DNA of 64,000 nucleotides, from assembly GCA_008921705.1 (NCBI GenBank), contig VFFE01007878.1, positions 1,087,193-1,151,192 of the forward strand. The letters are read 5' to 3'. Position 1 is the stretch's first letter. The number at the start of each line of letters is the position of its first letter. The stretch comes from Burhinus oedicnemus. Taxonomy: Eukaryota > Chordata > Aves > Charadriiformes > Burhinidae. The translations under genes were made by a program, and so were the position numbers. Below, one piece after another: positions 13,679-26,666 of the stretch. The notes under the pieces were generated by a model, which saw nothing but the letters and a program-made list of their open reading frames with translations, made no database searches and was not told where the DNA came from.

Positions 13679-14151
13679 CTGAAGAAATGGGCTGACAAGA
13701 ACCTCATGAAGTTCAACATGGGGAAGTGCAAAGTCCTGCACCTGGAGAGGAACAACCTCGTATAACAACCAATATAGGCTGCAGGCCATGCAGCTGCGAA
13801 GCAGCTGTACAGAAAGGGACCTGGGCTCCTGGTGGACACCAAGTTGACCATGAGTCAATAACATGCCCTTATGGCAAATAAGGCTAATGGTATCCTGGGC
13901 TGCATTAAAGAAAAAGTATTGCCAGTCAAGGGAGATGATCCTTCCCTTCTGCTCAGCACTGGGCAGGTCACACTTGGAGTACTGGGTCCAGTTCTGGGCT
14001 CCCCAGTTCAAGAGAGACATGGACATAACAGAGTCGAGCAAAGGGCCATGAAGGTGACTAGGAAACTGGAGCATCTCTCCTATGAGGAAAGGCTGAGAGA
14101 GCTGGGACTGTTCAGCCTGGAGAAGGGAGGGCTCAGGGGGGTCTCATCCAT

Positions 14152-14400
14152 GTGTACAGATACCTGAAGGGAAAGTGTAATGATGACAAAGCAAGACTCT
14201 TTTCACTGGTGTCCAGTGACAGGACCAGAGGCAATAGGCACAAACTGAAACACACGAGGTGCCATCTGAACATCAGGGAACACTTTTTCACTGTGAAGGT
14301 GACTGAGCACTGGCACACGTTGCCGAGAGAGGTGGTGGGGTCTCCCTCCTTGCAGACATTCAAAAGCCATCTGGACATGGTCCTGGGCAACTGGCTCTAG
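14152..14400 (+). pseudogene. CR1 ORF2 C-terminal fragment
   Basis: An 82-codon open segment reads as the C-terminal tail of CR1 ORF2, with the blocks [31 protein letters not shown] and [10 protein letters not shown]. The same tail appears in the CR1 copy at 49.4 kb, supporting the assignment. It lies in a different frame from the preceding RT-thumb part (13871-14167), so a frameshift separates them. It ends at a stop followed by the CR1 3' untranslated region. Confidence 0.9.
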
Positions 14401-14938
14401 GTGGCCCTGCTTGAGCAGGGGGTTGGACCAGATGACCTCCAGAGGTTCCTTCCAACCTCAACTACTCTGTGCTTCTCTAGTAGGATAACTACTACTCTCA
14501 CTTTTTCCCAAGCTGGTGCAAATTCTCTAGCTGTACAAAAGTCCCAGTAAAAGAAGCAAAGGCAAGCAGTATTCCATTCCTAACAAGATGAATACTCTTA
14601 GCAGAACATAATATCCAACAGTTTTTCCTTTTTCTCATTTTCTCTTTCCCGTTATTTTTATTCTCCCATAAAATCATAAGGAAAACATGAGTCATACAAC
14701 AACAGATGGTGACAAACACCCTCCCTCTACACAGGAATGCAGGTGATGTCAGTAGTCATTCATCTCAGCTTAACAGGCTACATTCAGTGCTTCAGTGGAG
14801 TAAGAGTGAGGATCCATTCCATATAAATTATTGACTTTATAGAAGTCACAGCTATGTGCCTAATATATAAAGTGAAGATAGCTATAACCCAGGGACAAGA
14901 TTTTCTAAAAAAGGTAGTGATTTTTCATGCCCATCCTG

Positions 14939-14967
14939 ATATTTAAATATTTAAATATTTAAATATT
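14939..14967. repeat. (ATATTTAA)n tandem repeat
   Basis: Three and a half copies of an 8-base self-complementary unit ATATTTAA. It could extrude a cruciform. It is followed closely by a G-rich purine stretch near 14983-15005. Confidence 0.85.
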
Positions 14968-17490
14968 ACCAAATATTCAAGACGGTGGTGGGAGGAGGAG
15001 GGGGATGTTTAAGATCTCTTTAAAATGTTCCACATTGGAGAAAAAGAAAACATTAGGCATCACATTTATGATATGCATTTAAAACACTTGGCCAAATAGG
15101 CCATTGTGATGTAATTTTAGAAATGCACAAAATTCAATTTTTCTCTTACCAGACACCGTTTTACCTTGGATAGTTCAACTCCTGCTTTCAGTAGATTTTG
15201 CTCCATGGAACATTCTGATTATTTCCACATTTAGTTCTTAATAGTATTTGCATTTGATAGCACCATAGTGGCTTAATCAGGGAATGGGACTTTTCCCGAG
15301 AGGGCATTTTGGAAATGCTCATCAAATTCGTGTTCCTCACTCAAAACCAAAGAGCCATACTCTTCAGTGCAGCTGTATTATCCCTAATAAACAGGTTTAG
15401 CCACACCACTTTTTTTATACAACCAACCACGTGCAGAAGGAAACTATTGTTTTTTCTTTTCCTTGCAGGTATTATATTTCATTATTGGTCCCCAGCTTTG
15501 GGCACATACTTTTAAATGTCCTTGTATGGTGCTATCTGCCTCAAATAATCACACGCTATCTAACAGAATGGTTTCTAAACCTAGTACTGTTAACGAAATT
15601 ACTTGGCTTTCTACTAGCCATAGTGAATTGCAAAAATATTACTATACTGAAACTTGCTTATCTTTAAAAACAACAAAAATGAAACCAAAACCACTATTTA
15701 CACAGAACAGAGAGAGAGTACCAACAAGCACTGAAACAAGAGAAGTGAGAAATAGGAACATACTAACTGCATGGGAAATTTAAAGTGCTGATCGAGAAAT
15801 AGCATAACTTTCTTTCTAGCAATAGATGCCTCAAGAGATCAGACCTGCATGATACTTGATACTGTATAAAATATGCTTTCATATTGGAAGACTCTGTTTG
15901 TTCTGAGGAATTTACAGTCTTATCAAGCAAGTTAAAAAATGTGAGTGAAACAGAGGTGAATTTATTTGCCCTCTCTCACACAGTTCCCCTCCAAACAGTG
16001 CCCAATTCCCAATCACTGTTCCATAAAGATGGAAAGCACAGTGTTAGTTATTGTGAGATATCATCATAATGTATTTTGTGATGTATACTACCTTTGACTG
16101 CTGATTAGATTGTGAAAAACAATCCATGAAAGGGGATGGATGAGAAGCCTAGAGCAACTATAATATGAATCGCTGCTTTCTGCAATTTCACTAAAATGGT
16201 AACTAAGAGGAGATCATTCATTTGACTGCTGGAATAAGAATTGTTTTTCCCAGCAGTGTATATAGAGAGCACAATATTAATTTCTGTATGTTTCATAAAT
16301 ATGTACTATATACAGTAGCATGAAAATAATCTGTTTGGGGGTTTCAACAAAAATGATTTGTACAAAGAGATACCTAAAGCAAGGTACTTTAAACACCATG
16401 GCAAATATTTAACTACTTTGTCTTCATCAAAAAAAACACAACACATCAAGTTAGTTAACCAGACTTGGGGAGTTTCAATGGGAATCGTTGACTAAACCAG
16501 ACACTTTCTGAACAGTATATCACGTGCAGAAATAGCCAGTTCACAGTGAGAAATGTTTGAGAAAAATATGTTTACTCATCTTTTCTAATTCTGAATGGAG
16601 ATCAACACAGATCTCATTGCCCATGCAGCACATCAAAGAAGTGGCTAGTCGCTTTATTCTGCTGTCAGCTATGGCGTACAAGGGACAGGCTTGGGGCAGT
16701 TTCTAACCCCTGTCAGAAATTACTACCTACTCTGGAGATTAATCCAGATGATGGAAAGATAATCTTCTGTCTTCCAACATCTGCATATCCATCTGCACAG
16801 CCTCTCAAGATCAGACACATTACTGACAAATGCCATAATAATTCTTTTTTTGCCTTACCCTTTATCACACTTTCACGCCTGATGAACTGCCTTTGGCTGG
16901 TAGGAAGATTATATCTATATAAGCAACTAGGCAGAGCTGACTTATTTCACGGGCATTTGTAATTTTTCATTAGAACCACCAGAATGCCCATAAATCTTAG
17001 CAGCATAAAAACAGCTATTTTGGTGTATGTTATTGGGGCATACAGATTATCAATGGAATCAACAACCATAGATTATTTTACTCATTAATAAAAAACAAAA
17101 TTAATATAAAAGAGAAACAAATTTCTAGCATTATTGTTCATTCAGCCACCCCAGTCAGCCAGAACTGACATTAAACTGACAGGAAAACAGTTACTGAAAT
17201 GCATATTTCTAAGATTTTCCAAATCCTTTTAGGACTCTCTAATGAGGAAAAATACAGTCAGCAATTCAAAATCAGTATTTTTTTTATTTCAGCCACATAG
17301 CAAACATTACTAAATGTTGTTTGGCCTCTTAAAACACCTTTACAGATATTAAGCCAATTTGACATTAACGAATGATTTCTTGGGATCCTCAATATTTAGC
17401 TGCATATTTCCACCACTTGTAAAAGTTTCTTCTCTCATGTATGTGTCCAAATTTAACTACTGCTGAGATTTTCAGTGCAGCTTGGTGTAT

Positions 17491-17526
17491 CTAGTGAAAT
17501 TCAGTGGAAGTCAGGCATTTGAGCTC
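17491..17526. repeat. Degraded ancient repeat scrap (tentative)
   Basis: The run 'gaaattcagtggaagtcagg' followed by 'catttgagc' resembles the 'cattgacttcaatgggagtcaggc' type core of an old sauropsid dispersed repeat, as in the scrap at 10.45 kb. The match is short and made by eye. Confidence 0.25.
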
Positions 17527-17643
17527 TGAAGTTCATTTGGTAAACCTCAACTTCGAAACCTAAATTCAGGAACCAAAGTTTGCAAAATCTCATTATACTC
17601 CCTAAAGAAAAAATGTTCCACATTTGTAGACCTGTTGACTGAC

Positions 17644-17660
17644 TTTTTTTTTTTTTTTTT
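17644..17660. repeat. Poly-T tract (17 T)
   Basis: Seventeen consecutive T, followed by A and four T. No retroposed sequence is recognisable next to it on either strand, so it is listed as a simple repeat and not as a retroposon tail. Confidence 0.9.
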
Positions 17661-18042
17661 ATTTTCCCACCACCAAACAAGGGAAGAGGCTTTCCAGCAG
17701 ACAGTGCAATACAGATTTGTAGTAATAATGTGATCCTGTGCCACACAGCAACAACTTGTGGTGACACTGTGCCTTAAATAAAGCCCCGACCCCGTTTCCT
17801 TTCTGACTAAGTCAAAGCATTAGAGACAGTACAGTCTACTGGCCTGGAATAAACAGATTTGGTGGATTCACTGGGAAAAAAATTTCCTAAGCAAAGGAAA
17901 ACCAAAAATTCTGTTTGATAATACTGAATTATACTAAATATCAGCACTAGATGGCTTTTTCTTCCCTTGATTCTGTGATGAAAAACAAGAGACAATACCA
18001 GAAGTCATGCATAGTCAGCAACAGAGTATCACAAAAGGCAGA

Positions 18043-18085
18043 ATTATTAATTTTAGAGACAGAAGGACCTTTAAGACATTTAGTG
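18043..18085 (-). mobile_element. Possible ancient CR1/L2-like 3' tail (tentative)
   Basis: The plus strand reads 'ttttagagacagaaggacct' then 'ttaagacatttagtgg'. This resembles the reverse complement of old CR1-clade 3' ends ('...tagatgacctttaaggtcccttcc...'). Only about 40 bases align, with several differences. Confidence 0.25.
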
Positions 18086-18981
18086 GCAAAGAATATAATT
18101 TAAAATTATAAAGCCAGTGCTTACCAAAAATAGTTTTACATTGTCTTCTGAATAAAGGCATGAAACTAGCTGAGATACGCAGACAGATATGCCCACATTC
18201 TTCCATCTCACATTTAATTTTCTTAAATAAAAGGTAAGCTTCTAATTCTAATTGCTCTAAACAAACAAACCAACCAAAAAGTATCCTTTAAGATCATGAC
18301 TGTCTTACTTGGTGCAGGAACGCAATTGCACAAATTCGCAAAGATCCTTTCAGAAGAGTTCTGAGATCTCAACTGCCTGATTTCAACAGTTGCTAAATCT
18401 CATGACAGATAGTTATTTTCATCAGAATTAATTTGCTCAGGAGAGCAAATATCCTATTATAAAGTTCAACAGGAGCATTTCTTAAAGCATAGAGGACTGA
18501 GGAGGAAGTAAAAGGATTAAACAGGGGCTACAGAAGATACATTTATGGCAACCTCACACACTAGCACCTGAATACCTTATGATCTAGAATGATCTACCTT
18601 TAGAATACCCTTATGAGAGAGAAAACTACCATGTTTCTGATTTTATCATTAATTTTATTTAGATCATCTGATAGTAAACACAATGCCCTTCACCACCTGC
18701 TTATCCTTCACTTGCCAGCTTTAACCTAAGTGGCAGAGGAGCAGTGGGAAGATGCAACGGTGTCATTCATGTCAAAGGAAGCTCAGTCTGAAACTACTAA
18801 TATAAGTGCTGTTTTCGATCTCTAGCTTTTTTTATCCTTTTTGATGTTGATAATTGTTATCCAGCACTCCTATTTGAAGGAACAGGGTATGCTGAGGAAC
18901 AATCACAAAAAACTCTCAAGAAAACTCCTGAAATGGTGTACAATCTAACTTTGAATCTTGAACTTGCCACTTTTCCTATTT

Positions 18982-18997
18982 AAAAAAAAAAAAAAAA
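18982..18997. repeat. Poly-A tract (16 A)
   Basis: Sixteen consecutive A followed by CCC. No recognisable retroposon body is attached. Similar tracts occur at 23658-23671, 21831-21841, 31723-31737 and 36696-36708. Confidence 0.9.
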
Positions 18998-21900
18998 CCC
19001 TTTTGTTCTTAGGGTAGCGTGGAACAGAAACTGAATACTGATGTATACTAAACGAAAAGGATTCAAAGCATCAATGGTAGGACTTCCCTCAACCTACCAT
19101 AACACCTCATCACAGCACTCACAGATAATTCCAAAGCTGCTCTTAATTAAATATCTTACTGAAAAGAAAGACAAGATGTATTTCTACAGCTGAAATGTTG
19201 ACATGGGGAACTCACTGTGCCAACAGCATACTCTAGATTACAAAAATCTACTTCACAGGCAGACCACTATGTTCTCACCACCCACAGAAATCAGATGTTT
19301 AGGCAAGAGTTTAGATAATTGATTTTAAGTTACAAGTTTCAATGAAAAACAATCCTGTTACACAGAATTTGAACTTTACATCCCTATATTCTGTTTATTT
19401 TGGAGGTTGATTCATATAAATTGTATATATACATATACTATGTTCTTTTTCTTCTGTCAACTAACAAATACTTTGCAGAGTAGTACGATGCGGGGGTCAG
19501 TTTACACAACCAAACCAAAGGCTAAGAAATGGCAAAACAAACTCCCTAACACTTATAAGCTACACAAGACATACCTTTTTGGAAAGGAACACTTCCTACA
19601 AAAAGATAAATCAGCACTATACCTTTTCCGCCCTGTTGCCCCCCCCATTGACTGAGTCCTCCTTACATTGTTACCCGAACTCCACTTGTATAGCATCAGA
19701 AATTAGTGCAAACGAGAACAAGCCTTCACAGAGAGCCCACAGAAAGAGCCTGGCTTGTGCCCAGGCTTGTGGAGGTGTTGACTGCAGGATGCGTATCAAT
19801 TGCAGGATACACAGGGAACCTGACTAACTTCAATAACTGACTTCTCATACTAACACATCTGGTATAAATGACAGGAAAGGTGTGCTCAAAAATACATTTT
19901 TAAGTGACAATGAAGGAAAACAGCTCTTCAGTAACTGTAAAAACTATTTCCGCTTGGGCTCCGTTTTTTAAGTCCTTCACTTAAACAGTACTCTTCCACA
20001 CACGAAGACCTTTGAAAGCTGAAATTTCACAGCTTTCCCCCGCCACACTCTTAATTAAGGCGACAAGCTTCGTTTTTGCTTTTTGTGAATGTTGAACACC
20101 GAGAACTAGAAAGTCAACTACAATTTGAATTTCAGTTTTAAACTAATCACAGTGTTTACTGTGGTAATGTTCACTCTTTAAATGTAAAAAATACGTATCT
20201 TATCTCTACATTCATTGGTTGAAAAAAATCTGAGTAATTCAGTATATGGAACAGTTTTCAAAACATATCTATTAAGACATACATTAAGTTGACAGCAATG
20301 TTATGGGTCAGCTAATACCTAATTAATATTCATTGCTAAAGAAATTCAAAAAGTTTGGTACATACATGTAATTCAAATAGCGCAGAAGACTGATATTTTG
20401 GAGCTTAATACCACCAAAGTTTTAGGGTAAAAGATGTTCTTTTTCTTTCTTGTTACCATGCAGAAACCTCAAGAAAGCATGTTAGTTGGAATCCTAATTA
20501 AATACAATACAACATAAACTGGAGCTCTGACATTTAACAAAATTTCATAGCCCTAGAGACCTAGTCTTGAACAGGAGTTTGAAATATGAATGAATTTGCA
20601 ATTCCAACACCACTTAAGATGAGCTCAAGGTTAAAAATATGATTTTGAGGGCAGACAACTGAAAAAATACCAGAAGGTTAAATAAAACACTATGAGGCAG
20701 AAGCACAATGCAAACTTATTTGAAAAGCTGAGCAATGTTTTTACCTATACAGGTCTTAATTATCATTGTACAAAGAATATGTAACAAAAATGAATGACAG
20801 AATATCAAGTACTAGGATGAAAAATAAGTCCAAGACATATAATGTGACTGATTAAACACGTGGGGAACAGAAATAGGAAGAAAACATTGAAAGTATTTTT
20901 TTCCCCATAAAGGTTTTGAACAACTGAAGTTCCTCAAATAGACAAGTATTCTGAATAACTTAAGACAGTAAAATGGCACTAAAAAGAAAATTAAAACTAA
21001 GGAAACTGCATTTTCAATACAAAGAAAACTTTTACCATCTCAGAGGGATACATAAGAACTCCTTACTGCACTCTGAGATGAGCCAAATCAAACTTCAAGA
21101 AATTTTGAGGGTTTTTTCCCCTTCAAATTATGAAACAGGGAAGAAAAATTCTTTCTTGTAAGTATATTTCAGGAATGACTTAAACTCTTCTAAGGGCACA
21201 CAAGAAGTTTATTATCCTGAAATCAACTTTGAATAGAGTAAAAGCATTTAATGAGCTGCTATCTCTCAGAACATTTTGAAAGCATTCACAGACTTTATCC
21301 TTTCTCTATTTTTTTTCTTTCTACAAAAATGGAGATATTTATGTGTTCTAATATCTATTTGATTTTATGAACATCTTTTTCTTTCTTTTTACATGTCTTA
21401 AGGAATCATTTTGCAGGCTGAAATAATCACACCTTCTCTTCAGAAGAGTTCAGTTCATGGCTGATGTATCTTTCTACACTTTTATCTTTCCCACAGTTCT
21501 CCCCGACTTTTTCTGTGTCTTCAGTTTCAGCTGGATCTTCATTGCTTACTCTGACACTACTTCACTGCCTTTAGTTGAGAAAAATCAAGTCCTTCTCATT
21601 ATGAAGCAGCTTCCCTTGTTTTCATGCCTTCCTTTACCTGTTTTCTCTTGTCCACGAAAGATTGATTTAGTTACTTCTGCCATGTCAGAACATACAGACA
21701 TGAATATCAAGATTTCTGTGATTACAAAAAGGGGAAGATTATATTCGTATTTACCTGGATATGACTGTGGAGAATCAGTGTATCTTCTAGGTGACAGCAT
21801 ATTTGAGGCCTTAATTTTTAAATGTATCACAAAAAAAAAAAGTGTGCATGTGCTTACAACTGTTGTCGCAGTAGACTACTGTAATTCAAGAAGTTTCAAC

Positions 21901-24900
21901 AGTTGTTATCTGAAAGGCTAGTTTCTGCATTTTCTTCATAAAAGAGGTCAAAACCTGTAGAGGTCCAAACATGTACAGGCACGCATTTGGGTTTTCTTCT
22001 GCCAATCACAACTGTGTGCAAGGAACATGTGATTTTAGAATATAACATAGTGCCAGTTTCTACAATTGTTCACCATTAGTGCCCTCTTGAAGAACTTGTA
22101 GAAAGGTCAGCTTCTGTCCTGGCAGCATCAGTCTCTTCTCGCTCTGCAGCATACAGGTAACTTCCATGAAATTAAAGAACAAGATTTTCATAAGGGCCAG
22201 TGGCCAAAGTTTGTGTGGTAAGGAAAGGTGCTGATATATTTTTAAACCATTTTAATACTTCTTTCCGTTCTTTATCATTCTGGATATCGTGTGAAGGTTT
22301 CCCATTCAAAAAATGGTATTTCACACAGAAGTATACCTAGGATAGAACAAAATCTGCTCACCACATGGGAAGAACATCCCATCTAATCATGAAGTGTGGT
22401 TGGTAAGTTCACTCCCCCTCATGATGTCTACCGAAGCTTTCAACCCTCATTTCTAAATGTGCATGAAGAGATCCACTATCCTTAAACAATGGAGAGAAAA
22501 GAAGAGCCTAAGGGAAAAAATTAAATAGTGTATGCCTTATAATAGAGTGAGAAGACTGTCCGTGACACAAGCCACCCCTTTTTTAATCTTTCCAAGTCTG
22601 GTGTAAATAACAATAACTAGAAAACAAAAGGCAAGTCACAGCATACAAAAATTTCCCATCTGATTTGAACTCCTCTGAAATTTGTTAGTATTGATTTTGT
22701 AAGAAATCCAGCAGAAAATACTTGTTATGCTTTTGGGATAGAGATCAATACAGGTATCACAAATCACTTCAATAATCAGAAGTGAGAGATTTTTCTTGGA
22801 ATATTATTTATCCTCCTTAATGTAACACTTTCACACAATACATTTATCACACTAATACATTCAAAGACCAGAGAGACAGATAAGAGCACTTTATTCTAGC
22901 GAAACTTTTCTCACTTTATATTCCATCAGCACACTACAATTATATTGTTAGCCTGTTCCAGTTAGTGACAGCTTAAAGAGCACAGCAGTATTCTGACGAG
23001 TAAACACATAAAAAGCAAATTATTTAGTTGCTAATGGAGCTGTTCCAACAGGGACACAGAAATAAATACCTTCCATCTGCAACACGGTGGGCAAAAACTA
23101 AAGATATCCAGTGACTATTATTACTATATTTAGTGTTTTCTTCCTTTCCCCAAAAGTAACTGACATGACTTAAAGTTTTAAAACACACTTATGTCCCTTT
23201 GCTTATTGCAACAAGAGAACTGCATGTCGTGCAACAAAGCATCGTGCAGAGCTCTGAGCTGGGGAAACCTGCAGGGCTCAGCACCACACACTCCTCCTTA
23301 CTCAGGTTTGAAAACTTTACAGTTGTATCCCCGGCTACTCTCCTGCTAGTCCTTTGGAGCCAGTCACGGCTCTCTATACGGAGCAACCCGGCATTTGTAG
23401 ATTAGCCTACCTAATGTGAAAGCTTCTGCTTAGTCAATTAATTAATGTCTGTGTTTAAGAAGGGAGCATTACCGTGCCCACTATTACACATGAGGAACCA
23501 GACTTATGATTGTCTGAATATTCAACCAAATCTATGTTTCCCCTGTAAATCTGTCCAGAATTGAACTGCTTAAAACCGTGGTGAAAGCCAGATAGGCTGT
23601 AGCCAATATCTTAAAAATAAGAACTTAAATCCTTCCTAACAATGAAAAAGTAAAATTAAAAAAAAAAAAAATTCATGTCTACCATGTTGGAACTTTTCCA
23701 CTTAGGACCAACAGTAAAGTCACCACCTATACACATTTAAGTAAAATATAAAGGCAAATCTCATTTTCATTGAACAGTTTCTTTCTTCAACAAGCTCATG
23801 AGAATCTTCATCAATGCAGAAAGATGCATGCAGAGAACCTGGAATGAGTCTTTCCATAACTGACTCCCCCTCATCGACTCTGCACCACTGCGCAGAGGAT
23901 TAGCTCATCAGATTTAGACTTTCACTGGCCACCAGATGAGGGGCATACTAAATGACAGACTGCTCTTTCAGTGAACTGAAAATCTAAGATAAACGCTTAT
24001 CTTTAAGAAATAAAAAATATTTGTGAGGTAGGTTTTGGAAAGCTTCTATTTGAATCACTTAGTATTTACTTAAAAGATCAATACCAACAACTACTGGGAC
24101 CTAATAAAACTGAGAGCAGTTCAGACATAAGCTTCTTAAAAATCAAATTAAATTCTTCAAAATAACAGGCACAATACCTAAGCTTTTAAGAAGAAACAGA
24201 AGCACAGCAGTGCGTGTATTATGGCTGCTTCTTTCTATCTTCTTATATCCAAAAAACCCCTGGTATCAGTAACGGGAATTCTCTATGGTCAACCACTAAC
24301 GACATTACACAAATGCCTTCAAAGAGCAAAACTTGCATGAGCTAGTCTTACTAGCAATTTTCAGTACTTCCATTAGTACATATCACTTTAAAAATTAAGG
24401 AAAAAAATTAATTCTGGGGCTTTTAGGCTATCAGAAAATGTTAATTTGCAGGAGGTACCATAGCTTAGATTATCTATGCACAGAAAAATTTTTCACCAGA
24501 GAAAATGCGTTCACATTCAGTCAGACTCTCTGATATGTTTCTGAAATTTGGACATCCATTTATACTGTTCAGACATTTTTATACATATGTGTATATTTTT
24601 TTTAAAAAATACATTCACAAACATTCTGCTATTAGCTTCTTTCATTCTGAAAAGCCCAGAAAGAGTCACTTAACAAACCTCTAAGAGCTTATTTTTCCAC
24701 TCAAACAACTAATGCAAGTGCTAGTGAAAGAAAGTTAAAAAACCCAGTACTAGTGCAAACTGAGTGAAGAGAAGCCTATAGATACCATGGAGTGTCACAC
24801 CTTTTGCTGTTCACAATTGAGGAGTCAGAACTTTGACTATAGAGCTGGACTGGCAGATCAAAGTCTAACAAAGATTATGGTATACAGTCTCAAACCTGTA

Positions 24901-25689
24901 TCTTGAAGACCCAAGCCTTACATATTAATAAATAATTGAGCAGTAATGAAATTGTACTATAGAATTTCTGCATTTCTCTACATAATTTTCAGACTAGCTT
25001 GAGAGAAATGTTATGCTTGGACATTAGGCATCGTGCTGCACAAAGAACCTCAAAAGCAAAGTGCCACACACAGAGTTTTAGGCACTGCAGTTTTTGGACA
25101 GATCAGGCAACACACTGCTTATTTCAAGTGACTACTCCTCACTGCTGAGCAGCACCCTTGGAGAAGGATGTTAACTGTAACTTTATCACATGTAAAGAGA
25201 AAGGGATTGTAAAAAGACCATTTTGTACAAAAATTAATGATATTTCTACTAGCTTGTAAAAAAGACAGTTATTCTAAAAGCTTGCCTTCACAACATAAAA
25301 TGTCCTGTGAAGCCAGGAATGTAGCTGATCAGTTCAGCTATGGCCAAATTTTAAACTGGGTTTCAATCAAGCTTTCAAATTTAGGGAATTCTGAAATGTG
25401 TACTTAACCTACTAACCGAGAAAGAAGCATTTCTAATTGCCCACATTGGGGTAATCATCAGCTTCCCTAGCACAGGTATACCAAATTACAGCCTCAGATA
25501 AGCAAGTGCAAATTGAAGGTATTTTTTTTCCTCAAAATGTGACTAGATAAAAATGTATTAAGTCAGAGGAACACAGAAACTCAGGCTATCAGGTTATTCA
25601 AACACAAGTTAAAGAAACAGAAGAGGTTTAAACTCCACTAATAAAAATAGTTGCATGGTATAGTCTAGGTATCTGGATTTATTTTTGTG

Positions 25690-25798
25690 AAAAATAAAAA
25701 CAAACAACAAAACAACCAACCAAAAAAACCCACACTAACCAAAACAACCCCCCAACTAACCAACGAAAAAAAAACCCCACACCAAGTAAACACAACTG
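25690..25798. repeat. A/C-only low-complexity tract
   Basis: About 110 bases made almost only of A and C ('caaacaacaaaacaaccaac' and similar), with C-runs and A-runs alternating. Guanine is nearly absent and thymine scarce on this strand. It resembles other CAAA-type tracts at 18261-18282, 29371-29390, 34584-34678, 48917-48952 and 51871-51927. Confidence 0.9.
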
Positions 25799-26640
25799 AA
25801 GAACATCACCTGGTGGACTTGAATGGACCTTTATAAATTGGCTATGCAGAGGGGCATAGACAGATGATACAAACAGATGGGATTAATTCTGGTGCAATCT
25901 TTTGTTAAAAAAGTGAGACCTATGTCACTTCAACAAAGCAGAAAGTTTTAATTTGAACCCGTCTTTTATGTGAGCCCTATGATATGGAATAAAGTTGTTT
26001 TATTACACGTTTCCATCATGACCATCCCTTTGGTATTTGGTACATTATTACTGTTTTTAATTATAAGTTTCTGAGTAGAAGTATTTGCCTTGAACTTACA
26101 GCCGCCTAACATCCAAGGTAAACCTATCATGAATTAGTTTATTATTACTCTCACTACTTTCTAGGAGCTTTATTTAAATCTTACCTACCTGCTCTTAAAA
26201 ATAAAAACAAAAGAAAGCTATGCTTGTCTTCCTTTCATTTTCCCTTGAAGTTGAAAAAAATGCTGCTCACTTTGAAGCTTCTAGGTGTCCCACACAATAT
26301 AAGATTGATTCCCTTAACTCTGATCTAATTATGATTTAATTCTCTATTTAATTGAGTCAAGCATCTTGCATGAACCATTGAAACCAAACCAAATGAAAAA
26401 TTACGTGTGATTCAGCTCTTAATTTTGAAGGTCAGAACTCTGAGGCAGACCTGAATAATGCTGATATTTCTGAGGTGTGTTTGAGGAACCATGTTACAGA
26501 TGGCAGAAACAACTTGTTAGGATTCGCAAAGTTAACAGCATAAGTAATCTGTGCAGAGTCGGAGCTCTATGGAAGTCTCCATTCTTGCTAGATAGCAGGG
26601 TGTGGTGCCATGATTTCCCCTGGCACCAACAGGGGTAACA

Positions 26641-26666
26641 GTGGATGGGTGGGTGGATGGATGGGA
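26641..26666. repeat. (GGAT/GGGT)n short tandem repeat
   Basis: A short run of GGAT and GGGT tetramers, interrupted once. A slippage-type microsatellite. Confidence 0.8.

Larger units (their letters stand above)
12990..14475 (+). mobile_element. CR1 LINE, 5'-truncated, with 3' end
   Basis: This is a non-LTR retrotransposon copy in sense orientation, covering the reverse-transcriptase half of ORF2 and the short 3' untranslated region. The start is set where similarity to the CR1 RT-upstream region begins ('aaaggtgctggctgacctc'). The end follows the signature 'ggttggaccagatgacctcc' and 'ccttccaacctcaac', with a worn terminal octamer ('actctgtg'). Translation of the RT part shows [21 protein letters not shown] and, after it, the FADD catalytic motif (13601-13612). 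The coding line moves through frames 2, 3, 2 and 1, so at least three frameshifts and several stops have broken it. Short 5'-truncated copies are usual for CR1. Exact 5' boundary is uncertain by tens of bases. Confidence 0.93.

Noticed and set aside
17644..17660. Poly-T run as a reverse-oriented retroposon tail
   Set aside because: No recognisable SINE, LINE or mRNA body follows it to the right.
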